Positions 44,745 through 58,041 are shown, counted from the first letter of the stretch. The stretch is DNA of 64,000 bases from Synechococcus sp. CS-1325 (GCA_025128135.1 JAHLYW010000044.1:1-64000); one strand, 5' to 3'. The notes: a model not told the origin generated them from the letters alone. A program made the numbers and translations.

Positions 44745-46295
44745 TCAATGCCCCCCCGCCGTTTCGAGGTTGATCGATGACCCTACGGCCTCGGCAGGAG
44801 CGTGCTGGTCGCGGTCCCGCACGGTCAGGAGCGTGTGGAGCAGGCCTTCGCGGCAAAGATCGCTGTAGCGATTGCGGATTGCGGCTTCAGCCCGCTGGCC
44901 ATGCAGCAGGGCCCGTTCCCTGGCCCCGGGCACACTGCCGTGATAATCGAAGCGCACCACCACAGGAACCGGTAAGCCCCTGGAAACGTTCAACCCGGTG
45001 AAGATCTTCACACCGACATCGAGATCGGCCGCGCCTTCCTCAACGGTGTCGAGATGGGCGAAATAGGTGAGGTTGCGCAGATGAATCTCCTTGAAGCCGA
45101 TCCCCACACCGATGAATCGCTCGGCATGGCCGGCATCGGCATAGGCCCCGCCATGGAAGCTCCGCACGTAGTCGATCTGGGAGAGGTTGTGCTCAACCAG
45201 CCGGGTGATCAGGCTCACCATGCCTTCGTCAGGCTCGCCCGCGGCGGCGGCTGTCACCAGGCTGTGCAGCTTTTCGCGGGCGGCGGAAGGGTCCAGCTCA
45301 AGGGTGGTGGCATGGGCCTCACGGGCATCGAGCCAGCTGTGCAGATCGGTGGCGCCATCCCTGGATGGCACATGCACCCGGATCGCGTCGGTATCGGTGT
45401 CCAGCCCGATCAAGAGCAGATCGACGGAAGCCCCGCAGCAGAAGCTGTTCTCCACCGCCTGCTGGAAGTCCATCAGCCTTGACAGGCCCTGGCTGGCGGC
45501 GGCGGCGTCATTGGAGTGGTGGGCGGCACAGCCCTCATGGCTGGGGTCGACGGAACTGAAGTGATACACCACCACCTTGAGGTAGCGGGTGGGGGCATGG
45601 GCCGGATTGGGACGGCCTTCCCGGTAGCGCAGGTGCTCGGTCTTCACCCAGCGGTCCACGGTGTCTTCCACGTCGAACATGGCGCCGGCATGGGGCCTGC
45701 GACGCACCGAGCTGAACGGCAGGCGAAGGGCATAGCTGATCGTGTGCGCCAGCCGTCCGTCGGCGCAGGGGGTCACATCGAGAAGATGAAAGCCACACTC
45801 GAGCAGGAAGGCATTGAACGCCTCGGCAGCCGGAGTGCCGTCGCGACAATCGAGGGGATCGTCGCGGAAGAAGGATTCGCTCACCTGTCCGTAGGTTTCG
45901 AACACGCACCAGGCGAACAGGCTGCGCATGTCCAGCTGACTGACCCAGGCCTTCTCCAGGATCGCCAGGGGAAGTGCAAATCCGAGCTCGGCTCTGGCAT
46001 GCCGCTGGGCCAGCTCGACGAAATGGGGATCGTGCTGCAGAGCCGAGAGATGCTTCAGAACCGGAACGATCCGATCAAAGGATCCCTTGACGGCGCTTTC
46101 GTAGGCATGCAGCCGCTCGTTGCCGGCCCGGTCGCAGAGTGGATGGACGGGGCCTGTGGCGATCGGCTTCCAGCTGTGGCTTGACCGTGCCCGGCTGGGG
46201 GCGGCCAGCGGGACCTGACCTGGATCAGGGCGGCGTCGCGGCGCTGTTGGTGCCAGGGACTTCTGGCCGGGGGGTTGGCGTCGCGGGATTGGCAA
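44745..46295 (-). CDS. csoSCA: Carboxysomal carbonic anhydrase CsoSCA
   Basis: A 516-residue beta-class (formerly epsilon) carbonic anhydrase that turns bicarbonate into CO2 next to Rubisco inside the shell. Zinc-site elements are recognisable: LLDVTPCADGRLAH (Cys), VYHFSSVDPSHEGCAAHHSN (His region) and ENSFCCGASVDLLLIGLDTD (Cys). The N-terminal 55 residues are basic and Pro-rich (PRRQPPGQ ... PTAPRRRPDPGQ), matching the disordered Rubisco-binding peptide of the family. The start is a TTG at 46295; no ATG lies upstream. It follows csoS2 after 34 bp. Confidence 0.94.
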   Translation of the reverse strand: MPIPRRQPPGQKSLAPTAPRRRPDPGQVPLAAPSRARSSHSWKPIATGPVHPLCDRAGNERLHAYESAVKGSFDRIVPVLKHLSALQHDPHFVELAQRHARAELGFALPLAILEKAWVSQLDMRSLFAWCVFETYGQVSESFFRDDPLDCRDGTPAAEAFNAFLLECGFHLLDVTPCADGRLAHTISYALRLPFSSVRRRPHAGAMFDVEDTVDRWVKTEHLRYREGRPNPAHAPTRYLKVVVYHFSSVDPSHEGCAAHHSNDAAAASQGLSRLMDFQQAVENSFCCGASVDLLLIGLDTDTDAIRVHVPSRDGATDLHSWLDAREAHATTLELDPSAAREKLHSLVTAAAAGEPDEGMVSLITRLVEHNLSQIDYVRSFHGGAYADAGHAERFIGVGIGFKEIHLRNLTYFAHLDTVEEGAADLDVGVKIFTGLNVSRGLPVPVVVRFDYHGSVPGARERALLHGQRAEAAIRNRYSDLCREGLLHTLLTVRDRDQHAPAEAVGSSINLETAGGH

Positions 46296-46329
46296 GGTCA
46301 GGTGAGGGGGGAGAAGGGAAGCGATTCCA

Positions 46330-48681
46330 TCAACCTCGGGCGCCGCCGGAAACCGTGATCAGGGATCCGTGCTCGGTGTTGCCGCTTGAGCCGGTCACCC
46401 GGCTGATCGGTTTCGTCACCTCTTCATTGCGCTTCGGCTGAACCCTGGCCATGGCAGGCATCGGACCGGTGCGGGTGGGATTGCGGCGTCGGGCCGACAC
46501 CCCTTCGGTTCCCGTGACCCGTTTGCCCCGGTCCCAGTCGTCTCCAGTGATGTGGAGACCGGCCGAGATTCCTTCTCCGGTCACCCGTGAGGCTGGCCGA
46601 TTGTCCTCGTCAACGCTGACGGGAGCCTTGGGGGGCAGGTTCAGTGCAGCTCCGGCGAGCTGGGCTGGCCGACGATCGAAGCGGAACTGTTCGGTGCCGG
46701 TGACTTTGTCACCGGCGAGGTCAAAAGGGCCGGTGATCCTGGCACTGGTTTCGTAGCGGGTCCCCGTGACCGCGCCATGGCGTTCAGGCTGTTGCTGGGC
46801 GGCCCGGGCCGGCGACTGGACGCTGAACTGCTGCCAGGGTTGAAGATCGAGGGATTGGGGAAAATCGGCCTCGTGGCCTTCGGCTGCACCACAGGCTTCG
46901 TTGAACTGGTCCACGCCCACGTAGGGGGTGCCGGTGAGTGGTTCACAGGCTCCTTTGCCGGCGCCGGTCATCACACCGCCGATTCCGGGTTGGATGCCGC
47001 TGAGGCGGGGGCCGGGGGTTCCCATCCCCATCGGTGTGCGCTGACGGATGGTTTGAACCGCCGTTGGTGCGCACCATTCGCCGGCCTGTTCCAGGCCGGC
47101 ATAGGGGGTGCCTGTCACCGCTTTGCAGGTGCCGGGTTCATCGCCTGTGACCTTGGAGGAGCGCCCTGTGCTGGTGCCGGAGACCACCAGTTGCTTGTTG
47201 GTGAGGCTGAAGCCCACCTTGGGGGCTTCGGCTTCCGGACGGGTGCCGCAGAAGGCGTCGAACTGCTGACTGCCGATGTATTCGTCACCGGTGACGCGCT
47301 TGCAGGTGCCTGGCTCATTCCCGGTGACCTTTTCGCTGCGCCCGACGAGGGTGCCGGTGATGCCCGTGCCACGCAGGGTGTGGACGGCACCGACCTTGGC
47401 CGGGGCCTGCCCTGGTGTGGCTGTGGAATCGGCGCCGACGTACTGGGTTCCGGTGGTGCGAAGCCCGGCCCCGTGTTCATCGCCGGTGACCTTTTCGGAG
47501 CGACCAACCATCACACCGGAGACCGGCCGGCCGGCCAGGGTCTGGCCGATGCCCACCTTGCGGGGGGCGGGACTGGTGCCGCCGCAGTAGGCCGCTGACT
47601 GGTTGGCGGAAAGGTATTCAGTGCCGGTGACGATCTTGCAGGTTCCCGGCTCATCTCCTGTGACCTTTTCGGACCGGCCGACTTCGTTGCCGGTGACCCG
47701 GTTGCCGTGGCTGGTGGCGGTGACGGCCACCTTGGCGGGTTGCAGGGGCTGGGGTTCGCTCTGGCAGAAGGCCCGGAAGATGTCGGCACCCATGTACTCC
47801 GTTCCGGTGATCGGCCGACAGGTGCTTGCCTCGTTGCCGGTGGTCTTCAGCGAACGGTTGGCCTGGGTACCCGTCACCAACTGGCCACGGCTGGTCTCCC
47901 CGACCCCCACTTTCCAGCTGGCGTCCTGGGCGGCGGCGACTTTGTTGATGCCACGACGCGGGCCGGTGGGCCGGGTGACTCCGTTGTTGCCCCCGACGGC
48001 GGCGGCACCGGTCTTGCTCTTCAGATCACGGATGCGGTGGGACAGGTCACGGCTGCTGATATCCGGGTTCGACTGACGCACGACGGCGGCAGTTCCGGTT
48101 GAGCCGTTCCTGGCTGCCGACTTGCCATGTTTCGACTGGGCTTCGCGGCGCGCCAGCACGACGGCACGGCTGGGGTTGTGCTGGGCAGCTCGCTTCGGGG
48201 CCTGGCGATGGCCACCGTTGGCGCCCGAGGCTGAATGCCGATGGCCACTTTCCTGAAAAAGGGGCTTTGCTGAACGAACCGGTTCGGAAACCGTGGCGGC
48301 GGCGGCAGCAGGGGGGGGGGTGCTCGCCTGGGCCTGTTCTGGCGCGGTGCGGGTGCGATCCTTGCTGGTGTCAGCTCGCTTGCCCCGTTTGCTGAGGGCC
48401 TCACGGCGAGCCAGAACGAGATCGCGGCTGGGATTGGAGATCGCCGTTCTCGAGCGGGGTTGGCTGGATGGTTGGTAGGACAGGTCCGGCCGTGACGAAC
48501 GCGTCGTCGGTGCGGGGGTCGGAGCCACGCTCACAGGAGTGGCGGAGTGGATCGGCCGCGCTTCAGCTGCGCTGCGCACCCGATCAATACTGGTGGAATA
48601 GCGTTTTTCAGCCGCTTTTCCCGCAGTGGAGAGGGCCAAGCGGCGCGCTAGAGCCGCTTCGCGACTGGATTGAGTTGCCAT
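46330..48681 (-). CDS. csoS2: Carboxysome scaffold protein CsoS2
   Basis: A 783-residue repeat protein that condenses Rubisco and links it to the shell. Three or four N-repeats are visible (ALARRLALSTAGKAA, LARREALSKRGKRA, LARREAQSKHGKSA), basic helices that bind Rubisco. Six middle repeats follow, of the form VTG-x4-GRSEKVTGDEPGTC-x-xVTGTEY with paired cysteines, which contact the shell. The C-terminal region has VTGTRYETSARITG and VTGDDWDRGKRVTGTEG and a conserved end. No shift site of the kind that yields the short CsoS2A form in Halothiobacillus was recognised, as expected for cyanobacteria. It is preceded by a hairpin after cbbS. Confidence 0.95.
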   Translation of the reverse strand: MATQSSREAALARRLALSTAGKAAEKRYSTSIDRVRSAAEARPIHSATPVSVAPTPAPTTRSSRPDLSYQPSSQPRSRTAISNPSRDLVLARREALSKRGKRADTSKDRTRTAPEQAQASTPPPAAAAATVSEPVRSAKPLFQESGHRHSASGANGGHRQAPKRAAQHNPSRAVVLARREAQSKHGKSAARNGSTGTAAVVRQSNPDISSRDLSHRIRDLKSKTGAAAVGGNNGVTRPTGPRRGINKVAAAQDASWKVGVGETSRGQLVTGTQANRSLKTTGNEASTCRPITGTEYMGADIFRAFCQSEPQPLQPAKVAVTATSHGNRVTGNEVGRSEKVTGDEPGTCKIVTGTEYLSANQSAAYCGGTSPAPRKVGIGQTLAGRPVSGVMVGRSEKVTGDEHGAGLRTTGTQYVGADSTATPGQAPAKVGAVHTLRGTGITGTLVGRSEKVTGNEPGTCKRVTGDEYIGSQQFDAFCGTRPEAEAPKVGFSLTNKQLVVSGTSTGRSSKVTGDEPGTCKAVTGTPYAGLEQAGEWCAPTAVQTIRQRTPMGMGTPGPRLSGIQPGIGGVMTGAGKGACEPLTGTPYVGVDQFNEACGAAEGHEADFPQSLDLQPWQQFSVQSPARAAQQQPERHGAVTGTRYETSARITGPFDLAGDKVTGTEQFRFDRRPAQLAGAALNLPPKAPVSVDEDNRPASRVTGEGISAGLHITGDDWDRGKRVTGTEGVSARRRNPTRTGPMPAMARVQPKRNEEVTKPISRVTGSSGNTEHGSLITVSGGARG

Positions 48682-48728
48682 ATCCGCCCGGTGAGTTAAG
48701 TGGCCTGAACAATTCGGAAAAGGGGTGA

Positions 48729-48750
48729 GGTCCCGGCTTGAGCCGGGACC
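48729..48750 (-). terminator. Hairpin between cbbS and csoS2
   Basis: GGTCCCGGC-TTGA-GCCGGGACC is a perfect 9-bp stem with a tetraloop, 8 bp after the cbbS stop. On the minus strand it is followed by a weak CCCCTTTTCC. In carboxysome operons an element here is thought to let Rubisco mRNA exceed shell mRNA by partial termination or by 3' protection. Confidence 0.65.
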
Positions 48751-48758
48751 GAAACCCT

Positions 48759-49100
48759 TCAGCGTGCTTCGAACACGACGAAGCAGGAACCCTGGCTCTG
48801 GGTGTAGGCGTCGTAGCCGACCAGGCGCACATGGTGATCCGGATAGGCCCGGTGGCAGGCCTCGAGTTCACTGACGATCACGCCGAGATCCTTCTCGCCG
48901 AAGAAGGGCAGCTTCCAGAACGACCAGTAGGTCGCCATCGAGCGGCTGGGGTGAACGTGTTCGACCAGGGGACTCCAGCCCTGGGCAATGATGTAAGCGA
49001 TCTGGTCGTAGATCTCGTCCTGGGAGAAGGGAGGCAGAAAGCCGAATGTCTCCAGGGTGGCGACTGTTTGGTAGTCACCCACGGTGCTCATGAAGGGCAT
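48759..49100 (-). CDS. cbbS: Rubisco small subunit, form IA
   Basis: A 113-residue small subunit: FETFGFLPPFSQDEIYDQIA, then GWSPLVEHVHPS, YWSFWKLPFFGEKDLGVIVS and HVRLVGYDAYTQSQGSCFVV. The short beta-A/beta-B loop fits form IA. It assembles with CbbL into the L8S8 enzyme inside the carboxysome. It follows cbbL by 38 bp in the same operon. Confidence 0.97.
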   Translation of the reverse strand: MPFMSTVGDYQTVATLETFGFLPPFSQDEIYDQIAYIIAQGWSPLVEHVHPSRSMATYWSFWKLPFFGEKDLGVIVSELEACHRAYPDHHVRLVGYDAYTQSQGSCFVVFEAR

Positions 49101-49138
49101 GGGGATCCTTGGTTAAGTGGAGGGGATAAGGGAACAGA

Positions 49139-50551
49139 TCAATTGACGTCGAGCTTGTCGACGGTGTCGAATTCGAACTTGATCTCTTTCCAGGTTTCGA
49201 GAGCGATCGCCAGTTCGGGGCTGTGCTTGGCAGCTTCGAGCAGGATGTCGCGGCTTTCCTTCTCGATCTCACGTCCGGCGTTACGGGCCTTGACACAGGC
49301 TTCGAGGGCCACGCGGTTGGCAGCGGCGCCAGCGGCGGAACCCCAGGGGTGACCATGGGTGCCACCACCGAACTGCAGCACCGAGTCGTCGCCGAAGATC
49401 GCCACCAGCGCGGGCATGTGCCACACGTGGATGCCGCCGGAGGCCACGGCGAAGACGCCGGGCATCGAACCCCAGTCCTGGTCGAAGAAGTTGCCGCGGC
49501 TGCGGTCTTCGGGGATGAACGACTCACGCAGTTGGTCGATGAAGCCCAGGGTGGTCTGACGATCACCTTCGAGCTTGCCCACCACCGTGCCTGTGTGCAG
49601 CTGGTCGCCACCGGAGAGGCGCAGGCACTTGGCCAGCACCCGGAAGTGGATGCCGTGCTTGGGGTGACGGTCGATCACTGCGTGCATCGCACGGTGAATG
49701 TGCAGCAACATGCCGTTCTTGCGGCACCACTTCGACAGACCGGTGTTGGCCGTGAAGCCTCCGGTGATGTAGTCGTGCATGATGATCGGCTGACCCAGTT
49801 CCTTGGCGAACTCGGCCCGCTCGTACATCTCTTCGGGGGTGGCGGCGGTGCAGTTGAGGTAGTGCCCCTTCTTCTCGCCGGTTTCCTCCTGGGCCAGCTG
49901 GACGGCTTCGGCCACGAACTCGAAGCGGTTCTGCCAGCGCTGGAAGGGCTGGGAGTTGATGTTTTCGTCGTCCTTGGTGAAATCGAGACCACCGCGGAGG
50001 CATTCGTACACCACCCGGCCGTAGTTCTTGCCGGAGAGGCCGAGTTTCGGCTTGATCGTGCAACCAAGCAGCGGACGGCCGTACTTGTTCATCCGGTCGC
50101 GCTCGACGCAGATGCCGTTCGGCGGGCCTGGGCAGGTCTTGATGAAGGCCATCGGGAAGCGGATGTCTTCCAGACGGAGGTGGCGCAGGGCCTTGAAGCC
50201 GAACACGTTGCCCACCAGGGAGGTGAGCACGTTGGTGATCGAACCTTCCTCGAACAGATCGAGCGGGTAGGCGATGAAGGCGTAGAACGACTCCTTGTCA
50301 CCGGGAACGTCTTCAATCCGGTAGCAACGGCCCTTGTAGAAGTCGAGGTCGGTGAGAAGTTCAGACCAGACCGCCGACCAGGTGCCTGTGGAAGACTCGG
50401 CGGCCACGGCGGCTGCCACTTCCTCGCGGGGAACGCCTTCCTGGCCGGTGACCTTGAAGCAGGCCAGCAGGTCGGTGTCGAGGGGGACGTAGTCGGGAGT
50501 CCAGTAGGTATCCCTGTACTCCTTGACCCCGGCGTCAAATTTCTTGCTCAT
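49139..50551 (-). CDS. cbbL: Rubisco large subunit, form IA
   Basis: A 470-residue large subunit. The active-site lysine to be carbamylated is in [17 protein letters not shown], the loop-6 lysine is in [16 protein letters not shown], and the catalytic lysine is in [16 protein letters not shown]. The short N-terminus ([20 protein letters not shown]) is typical of carboxysomal form IA. It fixes CO2 onto ribulose 1,5-bisphosphate. It lies 73 bp after csoS1 in the leftward operon. Confidence 0.98.
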   Translation of the reverse strand: MSKKFDAGVKEYRDTYWTPDYVPLDTDLLACFKVTGQEGVPREEVAAAVAAESSTGTWSAVWSELLTDLDFYKGRCYRIEDVPGDKESFYAFIAYPLDLFEEGSITNVLTSLVGNVFGFKALRHLRLEDIRFPMAFIKTCPGPPNGICVERDRMNKYGRPLLGCTIKPKLGLSGKNYGRVVYECLRGGLDFTKDDENINSQPFQRWQNRFEFVAEAVQLAQEETGEKKGHYLNCTAATPEEMYERAEFAKELGQPIIMHDYITGGFTANTGLSKWCRKNGMLLHIHRAMHAVIDRHPKHGIHFRVLAKCLRLSGGDQLHTGTVVGKLEGDRQTTLGFIDQLRESFIPEDRSRGNFFDQDWGSMPGVFAVASGGIHVWHMPALVAIFGDDSVLQFGGGTHGHPWGSAAGAAANRVALEACVKARNAGREIEKESRDILLEAAKHSPELAIALETWKEIKFEFDTVDKLDVN

Positions 50552-50624
50552 GGGGAGAATGTCGGTGTGGATCGATTGGGAAGGGGAGGGCTGGGCGCCC
50601 GTTGATTCAGGGGCGCATCAGGAC

Positions 50625-50936
50625 TCAGTCCTTGGATCCGACTCCGAAGCTGCTGGTGAGGGCTGGCTCCACTTCGCGGTGGGGGCGGGCGATGATGTGG
50701 GCGGCCACGAGGCCGTCACCGACGCGCTCGCAGGCATCTGCGCCTGCGCGGACAGCTGCGTTGACGGCACCGGTTTCGCCGCGCACCAGGACGGTGACGT
50801 AGCCGCCGCCGACGAATTCGCGGCCGATCAAACGGACTTCAGCCGCTTTGGTCATCGCGTCTGCCGCCTCGATGGCAGGCACGAGGCCACGTGTTTCGAT
50901 CATGCCGAGGGCAATGCCCATGGTTTCACTCGCCAT
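50625..50936 (-). CDS. csoS1: Major carboxysome shell protein CsoS1
   Basis: A 103-residue BMC hexamer protein (GIALGMIETRGLVPAIEAAD, then AAEVRLIGREFVGGGYVTVL and CERVGDGLVAAHIIARPH). It forms the facets of the shell and is the first gene of the leftward carboxysome operon. Its promoter must lie in the 235-bp region shared with the divergent chlN gene, which contains the palindrome at 51016-51030. Confidence 0.97.
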   Translation of the reverse strand: MASETMGIALGMIETRGLVPAIEAADAMTKAAEVRLIGREFVGGGYVTVLVRGETGAVNAAVRAGADACERVGDGLVAAHIIARPHREVEPALTSSFGVGSKD

Positions 50937-51015
50937 TGACGACTCCGGGACAAAGAAAAGGAGGTTCGATGAGAACAGTGCTCTTCGACGTACCCCGCCG
51001 TCAAGTGAATTGGGT

Positions 51016-51030
51016 GTGATGACTCATCAC
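51016..51030. promoter_or_regulatory. 15-bp palindrome between csoS1 and chlN
   Basis: GTGATGACTCATCAC is a perfect palindrome around a central C, 80 bp upstream of csoS1 and 142 bp upstream of chlN. It could be an operator for a regulator shared by the carboxysome and chlorophyll operons. Confidence 0.4.
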
Positions 51031-51144
51031 CGTCTGAGCTGGCCTTGATAAGCGTTGCTCATCCACCCTGAGAAATATGAAGCCATGTGAAGGAAAGCGC
51101 GGATGGGGCCGGTTCAAAATCTTCTTCGGCATCCTCTGAGGTAA

Positions 51145-54035
<2,891 letters not shown>

Positions 54036-54102
54036 ATCGCTGGGTGGAGCCGATCCTCAGCCTGCGCATCAGCTCGATTGTTGATGTTTCGGTTTGCACG
54101 AA

Positions 54103-54122
54103 CCCCCTGCAGCCACAGGGGG
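54103..54122 (+). promoter_or_regulatory. Hairpin between chlB and chlL
   Basis: CCCCCTG-CAGCCA-CAGGGGG gives a 7-bp GC-rich stem, 68 bp after the chlB stop and 48 bp before the chlL start. No T-run follows, so partial termination or mRNA processing between chlNB and chlL is more likely than a full stop. Confidence 0.4.
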
Positions 54123-54137
54123 CTTGCCCTTAGATGA

Positions 54138-55085
<948 letters not shown>

Positions 55086-55208
55086 CGGGCAGATGGACCG
55101 TGCGGTCGCGCTGGGGGCTGGCGCTCCCATTGGCCGCATTCTGAACGATCGGTGAATCAGGGTGAACAGCCTGGCTGCTGAGTGCGACGATCCATCCGAA
55201 AGCCTTCC

Positions 55209-56378
55209 ATGAAGATCGTGCTGGCGCCGGATTCCTTCAAGGGTTCGATGACGGCTCTGGAGGTGTGCGATGGGTTTCGAGAGGGTGTGCGCCGCGTTCG
55301 ACCCGACGCCGAACTGGTTGCCCTGCCGATGGCCGATGGCGGTGAAGGCACCACCGAGGCACTCGTCGCCGCCTGTGGCGGGGAGCGGATCAGCGTTGCG
55401 GCCACCGGGCCCCTGCCGGACCAGCGGCGGCCGGTCGATGGCCTGATCGGACTGATCCACGGCGGAAGCACAGCGGTGATCGAGATGGCCTGTGTCTCCG
55501 GATTGCCGCTCATTCCTGTCGCCAGTCGCAATCCACTCCACACCACCAGCTATGGCACCGGGCAGCTGATCGGCGCGGCCCTGGATCGGGGGGCACGCCG
55601 CCTGATCGTGGGAATCGGCGGCTCGGCCACCAATGACCTCGGCGTCGGCATGGCCCAGGCGCTGGGCATCCGTTTCTTCCGGGCCGATGGCAGGGAGATG
55701 CTTGAGCCGATCACCGCAGAAGGCTTGGCTGAGGTGGCCAGGATCGATCCAGCCGGTCTCCACCCCGCTGTGGCGCAGAGCCACATCCTGGTGGCCTGTG
55801 ACGTGGATAACCCACTGCTGGGTCCCGATGGCTGCAGTGCTGTCTATGGAGCCCAGAAGGGGGCCGACGCCGTGATCGTCGGGAGGCTGGAAGCCCTGCT
55901 CGGCCAGGCGATCGACCTGATCGAACCCACGTTCGGCCGTCGGGTCCGCCACCAGCCAGGCGCCGGTGCTGCCGGGGGCCTGGGCGCCGGACTGATCGCC
56001 TTTCTCGGCGCCGAGCTCCGGCCCGGTATCGACCTGGTCATGGAGGCCTGCGGCTTCACCGAAGCCATCCGGGGCGCCCAGCTCGTGCTGACCGGCGAGG
56101 GACGGATTGATCAGCAGACCCTGCATGGCAAAACGATCCGAGGCGTGCTGCAGCGCTCGCAGCGGCAGGGGGTCCCGGTGGTGGCCATTGTCGGCAGCAT
56201 CGGTGCGGGAGCGGAACTCCTCTACGGCATGGGTCTGACCAGCATCGTGTCCCTGGTGCCCGGTCCGGTGAGCCTTCAGCAGGCCATGGATCAAGGCCGG
56301 GAGATGGTCGCCGATACGGCCGAGCGGGTGATGCGCCTCTTCCTGGCCACAGCTGGGAGGGCAGACCAGGGCGGTTGA
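55209..56378 (+). CDS. glxK: Glycerate 2-kinase (GlxK/GarK family)
   Basis: A 389-residue protein starting MKIVLAPDSFKGSMTALEVC, with PMADGGEGTTEALV, GIGGSATNDLGVGMAQALG and LTGEGRIDQQTLHGKTIRGV, the motifs of the glycerate kinase type 1 (GlxK) family. It phosphorylates glycerate to 2-phosphoglycerate, recovering carbon from glycolate produced by Rubisco oxygenation, which fits its place near Rubisco genes. ATG 55209 directly precedes the conserved start; an upstream frame extension was rejected. Confidence 0.93.
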   Translation: MKIVLAPDSFKGSMTALEVCDGFREGVRRVRPDAELVALPMADGGEGTTEALVAACGGERISVAATGPLPDQRRPVDGLIGLIHGGSTAVIEMACVSGLPLIPVASRNPLHTTSYGTGQLIGAALDRGARRLIVGIGGSATNDLGVGMAQALGIRFFRADGREMLEPITAEGLAEVARIDPAGLHPAVAQSHILVACDVDNPLLGPDGCSAVYGAQKGADAVIVGRLEALLGQAIDLIEPTFGRRVRHQPGAGAAGGLGAGLIAFLGAELRPGIDLVMEACGFTEAIRGAQLVLTGEGRIDQQTLHGKTIRGVLQRSQRQGVPVVAIVGSIGAGAELLYGMGLTSIVSLVPGPVSLQQAMDQGREMVADTAERVMRLFLATAGRADQGG

Positions 56379-56410
56379 TCAGCCTCGGGACTGGCCGAGG
56401 CCCAAGGCGG

Positions 56411-57298
56411 TCAGATCTCCGCGGCTGCCCGCTCCACCAGTCGCCGGGCCACCGCCTGAACGCCGGTATGGGCATAGGTGTCGGTGAAGGCATCGAGGAA
56501 TGCGGCCAGCTGATCAAAGCGCCCCTGCCAGGGGCCGATGCTTCCTTCAAGCGCAGCCACCGCCTTCTGACCGCTCAGGCCCAGTTGGCCCACGAAGCCA
56601 CCAGCCCAGCCCAGCCATTGATCCACCCCACGGCGCAGAAAGCTCATGTGGGCAGCATCGCCCCGGCCAGGGATCAGTGCTGCCATCCGCCCGTAGGCCG
56701 GCAGTTTGTGGAGGTCGCCGCTGCCGGCGGCTCCAAGCAGGCCGTCGAGGCGTTGCAGGGCCTGATCGCCGAGGGGGAGGAGTCCGTCGAAGCAGATCAG
56801 GGCTGCCATCCGCACCCGGGCCTCTCCGGCGTAGTCGGCCAGGGCGGCGCCGAAATCGGCGAAGCTGTCTCCAGGCAGGCCGTTCACCTGGGTGAAGGCC
56901 AGCAGCTCAGCCCCGACCTTCAGGCTCAGGTCCACGGCCTGGAGTGTGTCCCCCGGCGGGGTGATGCCTGAGATCCGCTTCAGCAGGGGCAGGCCGGCCG
57001 TGACGTTGGCCAGCAGACGCAATCCACCGGTGGCGTGCTGGGAGCGGTTCACCGCGTCGTAGAGGCTCAGGGCCCGGCCATACCCCTCGGCGCGGGCGCC
57101 GCTGAGTTGATCGGCGCGGATCCTGACCTGTCGGATCAGCTGAGGATCCTGGCTGCCGATCACCTCGCTGATCATCTGGTCGGCGCTGGTGGGGTTGCTC
57201 CAGCCACCAGGAACCAGGGTGCTGATGCCCTTGAGAGCCAGCACCGTGAGATCTCTGCGAGGCAGGCGCTCAAGGCGTTCGAGGACAGAACGGCTCAT
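56411..57298 (-). CDS. Conserved-looking cyanobacterial protein of unknown function
   Basis: A 295-residue mostly helical protein. It has LPRRDLTVLALKGISTLVPG, GGLRLLANVTAGLPLLKRIS and YAHTGVQAVARRLVERAAAE, with no recognised family motif and no clear transmembrane segment. Its start overlaps the stop of the upstream membrane-anchored gene by 4 bp, so the two may form an operon. Confidence 0.6.
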   Translation of the reverse strand: MSRSVLERLERLPRRDLTVLALKGISTLVPGGWSNPTSADQMISEVIGSQDPQLIRQVRIRADQLSGARAEGYGRALSLYDAVNRSQHATGGLRLLANVTAGLPLLKRISGITPPGDTLQAVDLSLKVGAELLAFTQVNGLPGDSFADFGAALADYAGEARVRMAALICFDGLLPLGDQALQRLDGLLGAAGSGDLHKLPAYGRMAALIPGRGDAAHMSFLRRGVDQWLGWAGGFVGQLGLSGQKAVAALEGSIGPWQGRFDQLAAFLDAFTDTYAHTGVQAVARRLVERAAAEI

Positions 57299-57906
57299 GC
57301 GGCAGGTTGCAGCTCGGGCTGGGGCTGGAGGGTGGCTGGAGGCGCTGCCGGCAGGGCTTCGCCGAGCTGCTCAGCCAACTGGCCACGGGGCTTGGTGCGG
57401 CTCTGACGGCTGGGTTCCAGGGCTGCGATTCGGGGGAGATCGAAGGCGCCGAGCAAGGCGTGCCTCCGTTGCGGATCCAGCCCACTGCCCTGGCCGATCA
57501 CCTTGACCTGAAAACGATCGGCCACCAGCAGGGCGCTGGCCTGGGGCCCCTGTTCGACCAGGGGCCAACCGGCGATCGCCTCGCTGGCGGACTCGAACTT
57601 GGCCCTGGCCTCCGGCGCCGTGCTGGTGTCGGAGATGGCCAGCAGGGCCACCACGGCGCCATCGCGCTTCAGCCTGGCTTCACTGAAACCGCGCTTCTCC
57701 TGGCTGAAGACAAGGTCTTCTCCAGCTGCCGGTGCGGGGAAGAGGCGATTGAAGGCCGTCCCATTGACCACCTCCTGTTTGGAGATGCCAGCAACGGTTC
57801 CACCGGGAAACCAATCGGAGAAGGGCAGCAGCAGAGCCCCGCCCACAATCAGCAGCCCGGCCAGCCCGATGGCCAGGGCCCAGCGCAATGGTCGAGGCAT
57901 CGGCAT
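57295..57906 (-). CDS. Membrane-anchored protein of unknown function
   Basis: A 203-residue protein. It starts with a single N-terminal hydrophobic helix (LRWALAIGLAGLLIVGGALL), then a soluble domain (VVNGTAFNRLFPAPAAGEDL, then FSQEKRGFSEARLKRDGAVV and ISDTSTAPEARAKFESASEA) and a Pro/Gln-rich tail. It is probably anchored in the membrane with its domain outside the cytoplasm. The family is not recognised. Start 57906 or 57900 (second ATG). Confidence 0.6.
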   Translation of the reverse strand: MPMPRPLRWALAIGLAGLLIVGGALLLPFSDWFPGGTVAGISKQEVVNGTAFNRLFPAPAAGEDLVFSQEKRGFSEARLKRDGAVVALLAISDTSTAPEARAKFESASEAIAGWPLVEQGPQASALLVADRFQVKVIGQGSGLDPQRRHALLGAFDLPRIAALEPSRQSRTKPRGQLAEQLGEALPAAPPATLQPQPELQPAA

Positions 57907-58041
57907 ACTTCGCTAGGAACTTTCAGGCTGGGAACGTGAGGCTGAAAATCGCAGGATTGGGAATCCTGATTTTTGCTTTGACGAGGCCCTGCGGAACTCG
58001 ATCAATCCAAGCCTGTCTTAGCAGGCTTCAGCAGCTCTGCT

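Noticed and set aside
46330..48681. Programmed frameshift in csoS2 giving a short form
   Set aside because: No slippery heptamer with a following hairpin was recognised, and cyanobacteria usually make only the long form.
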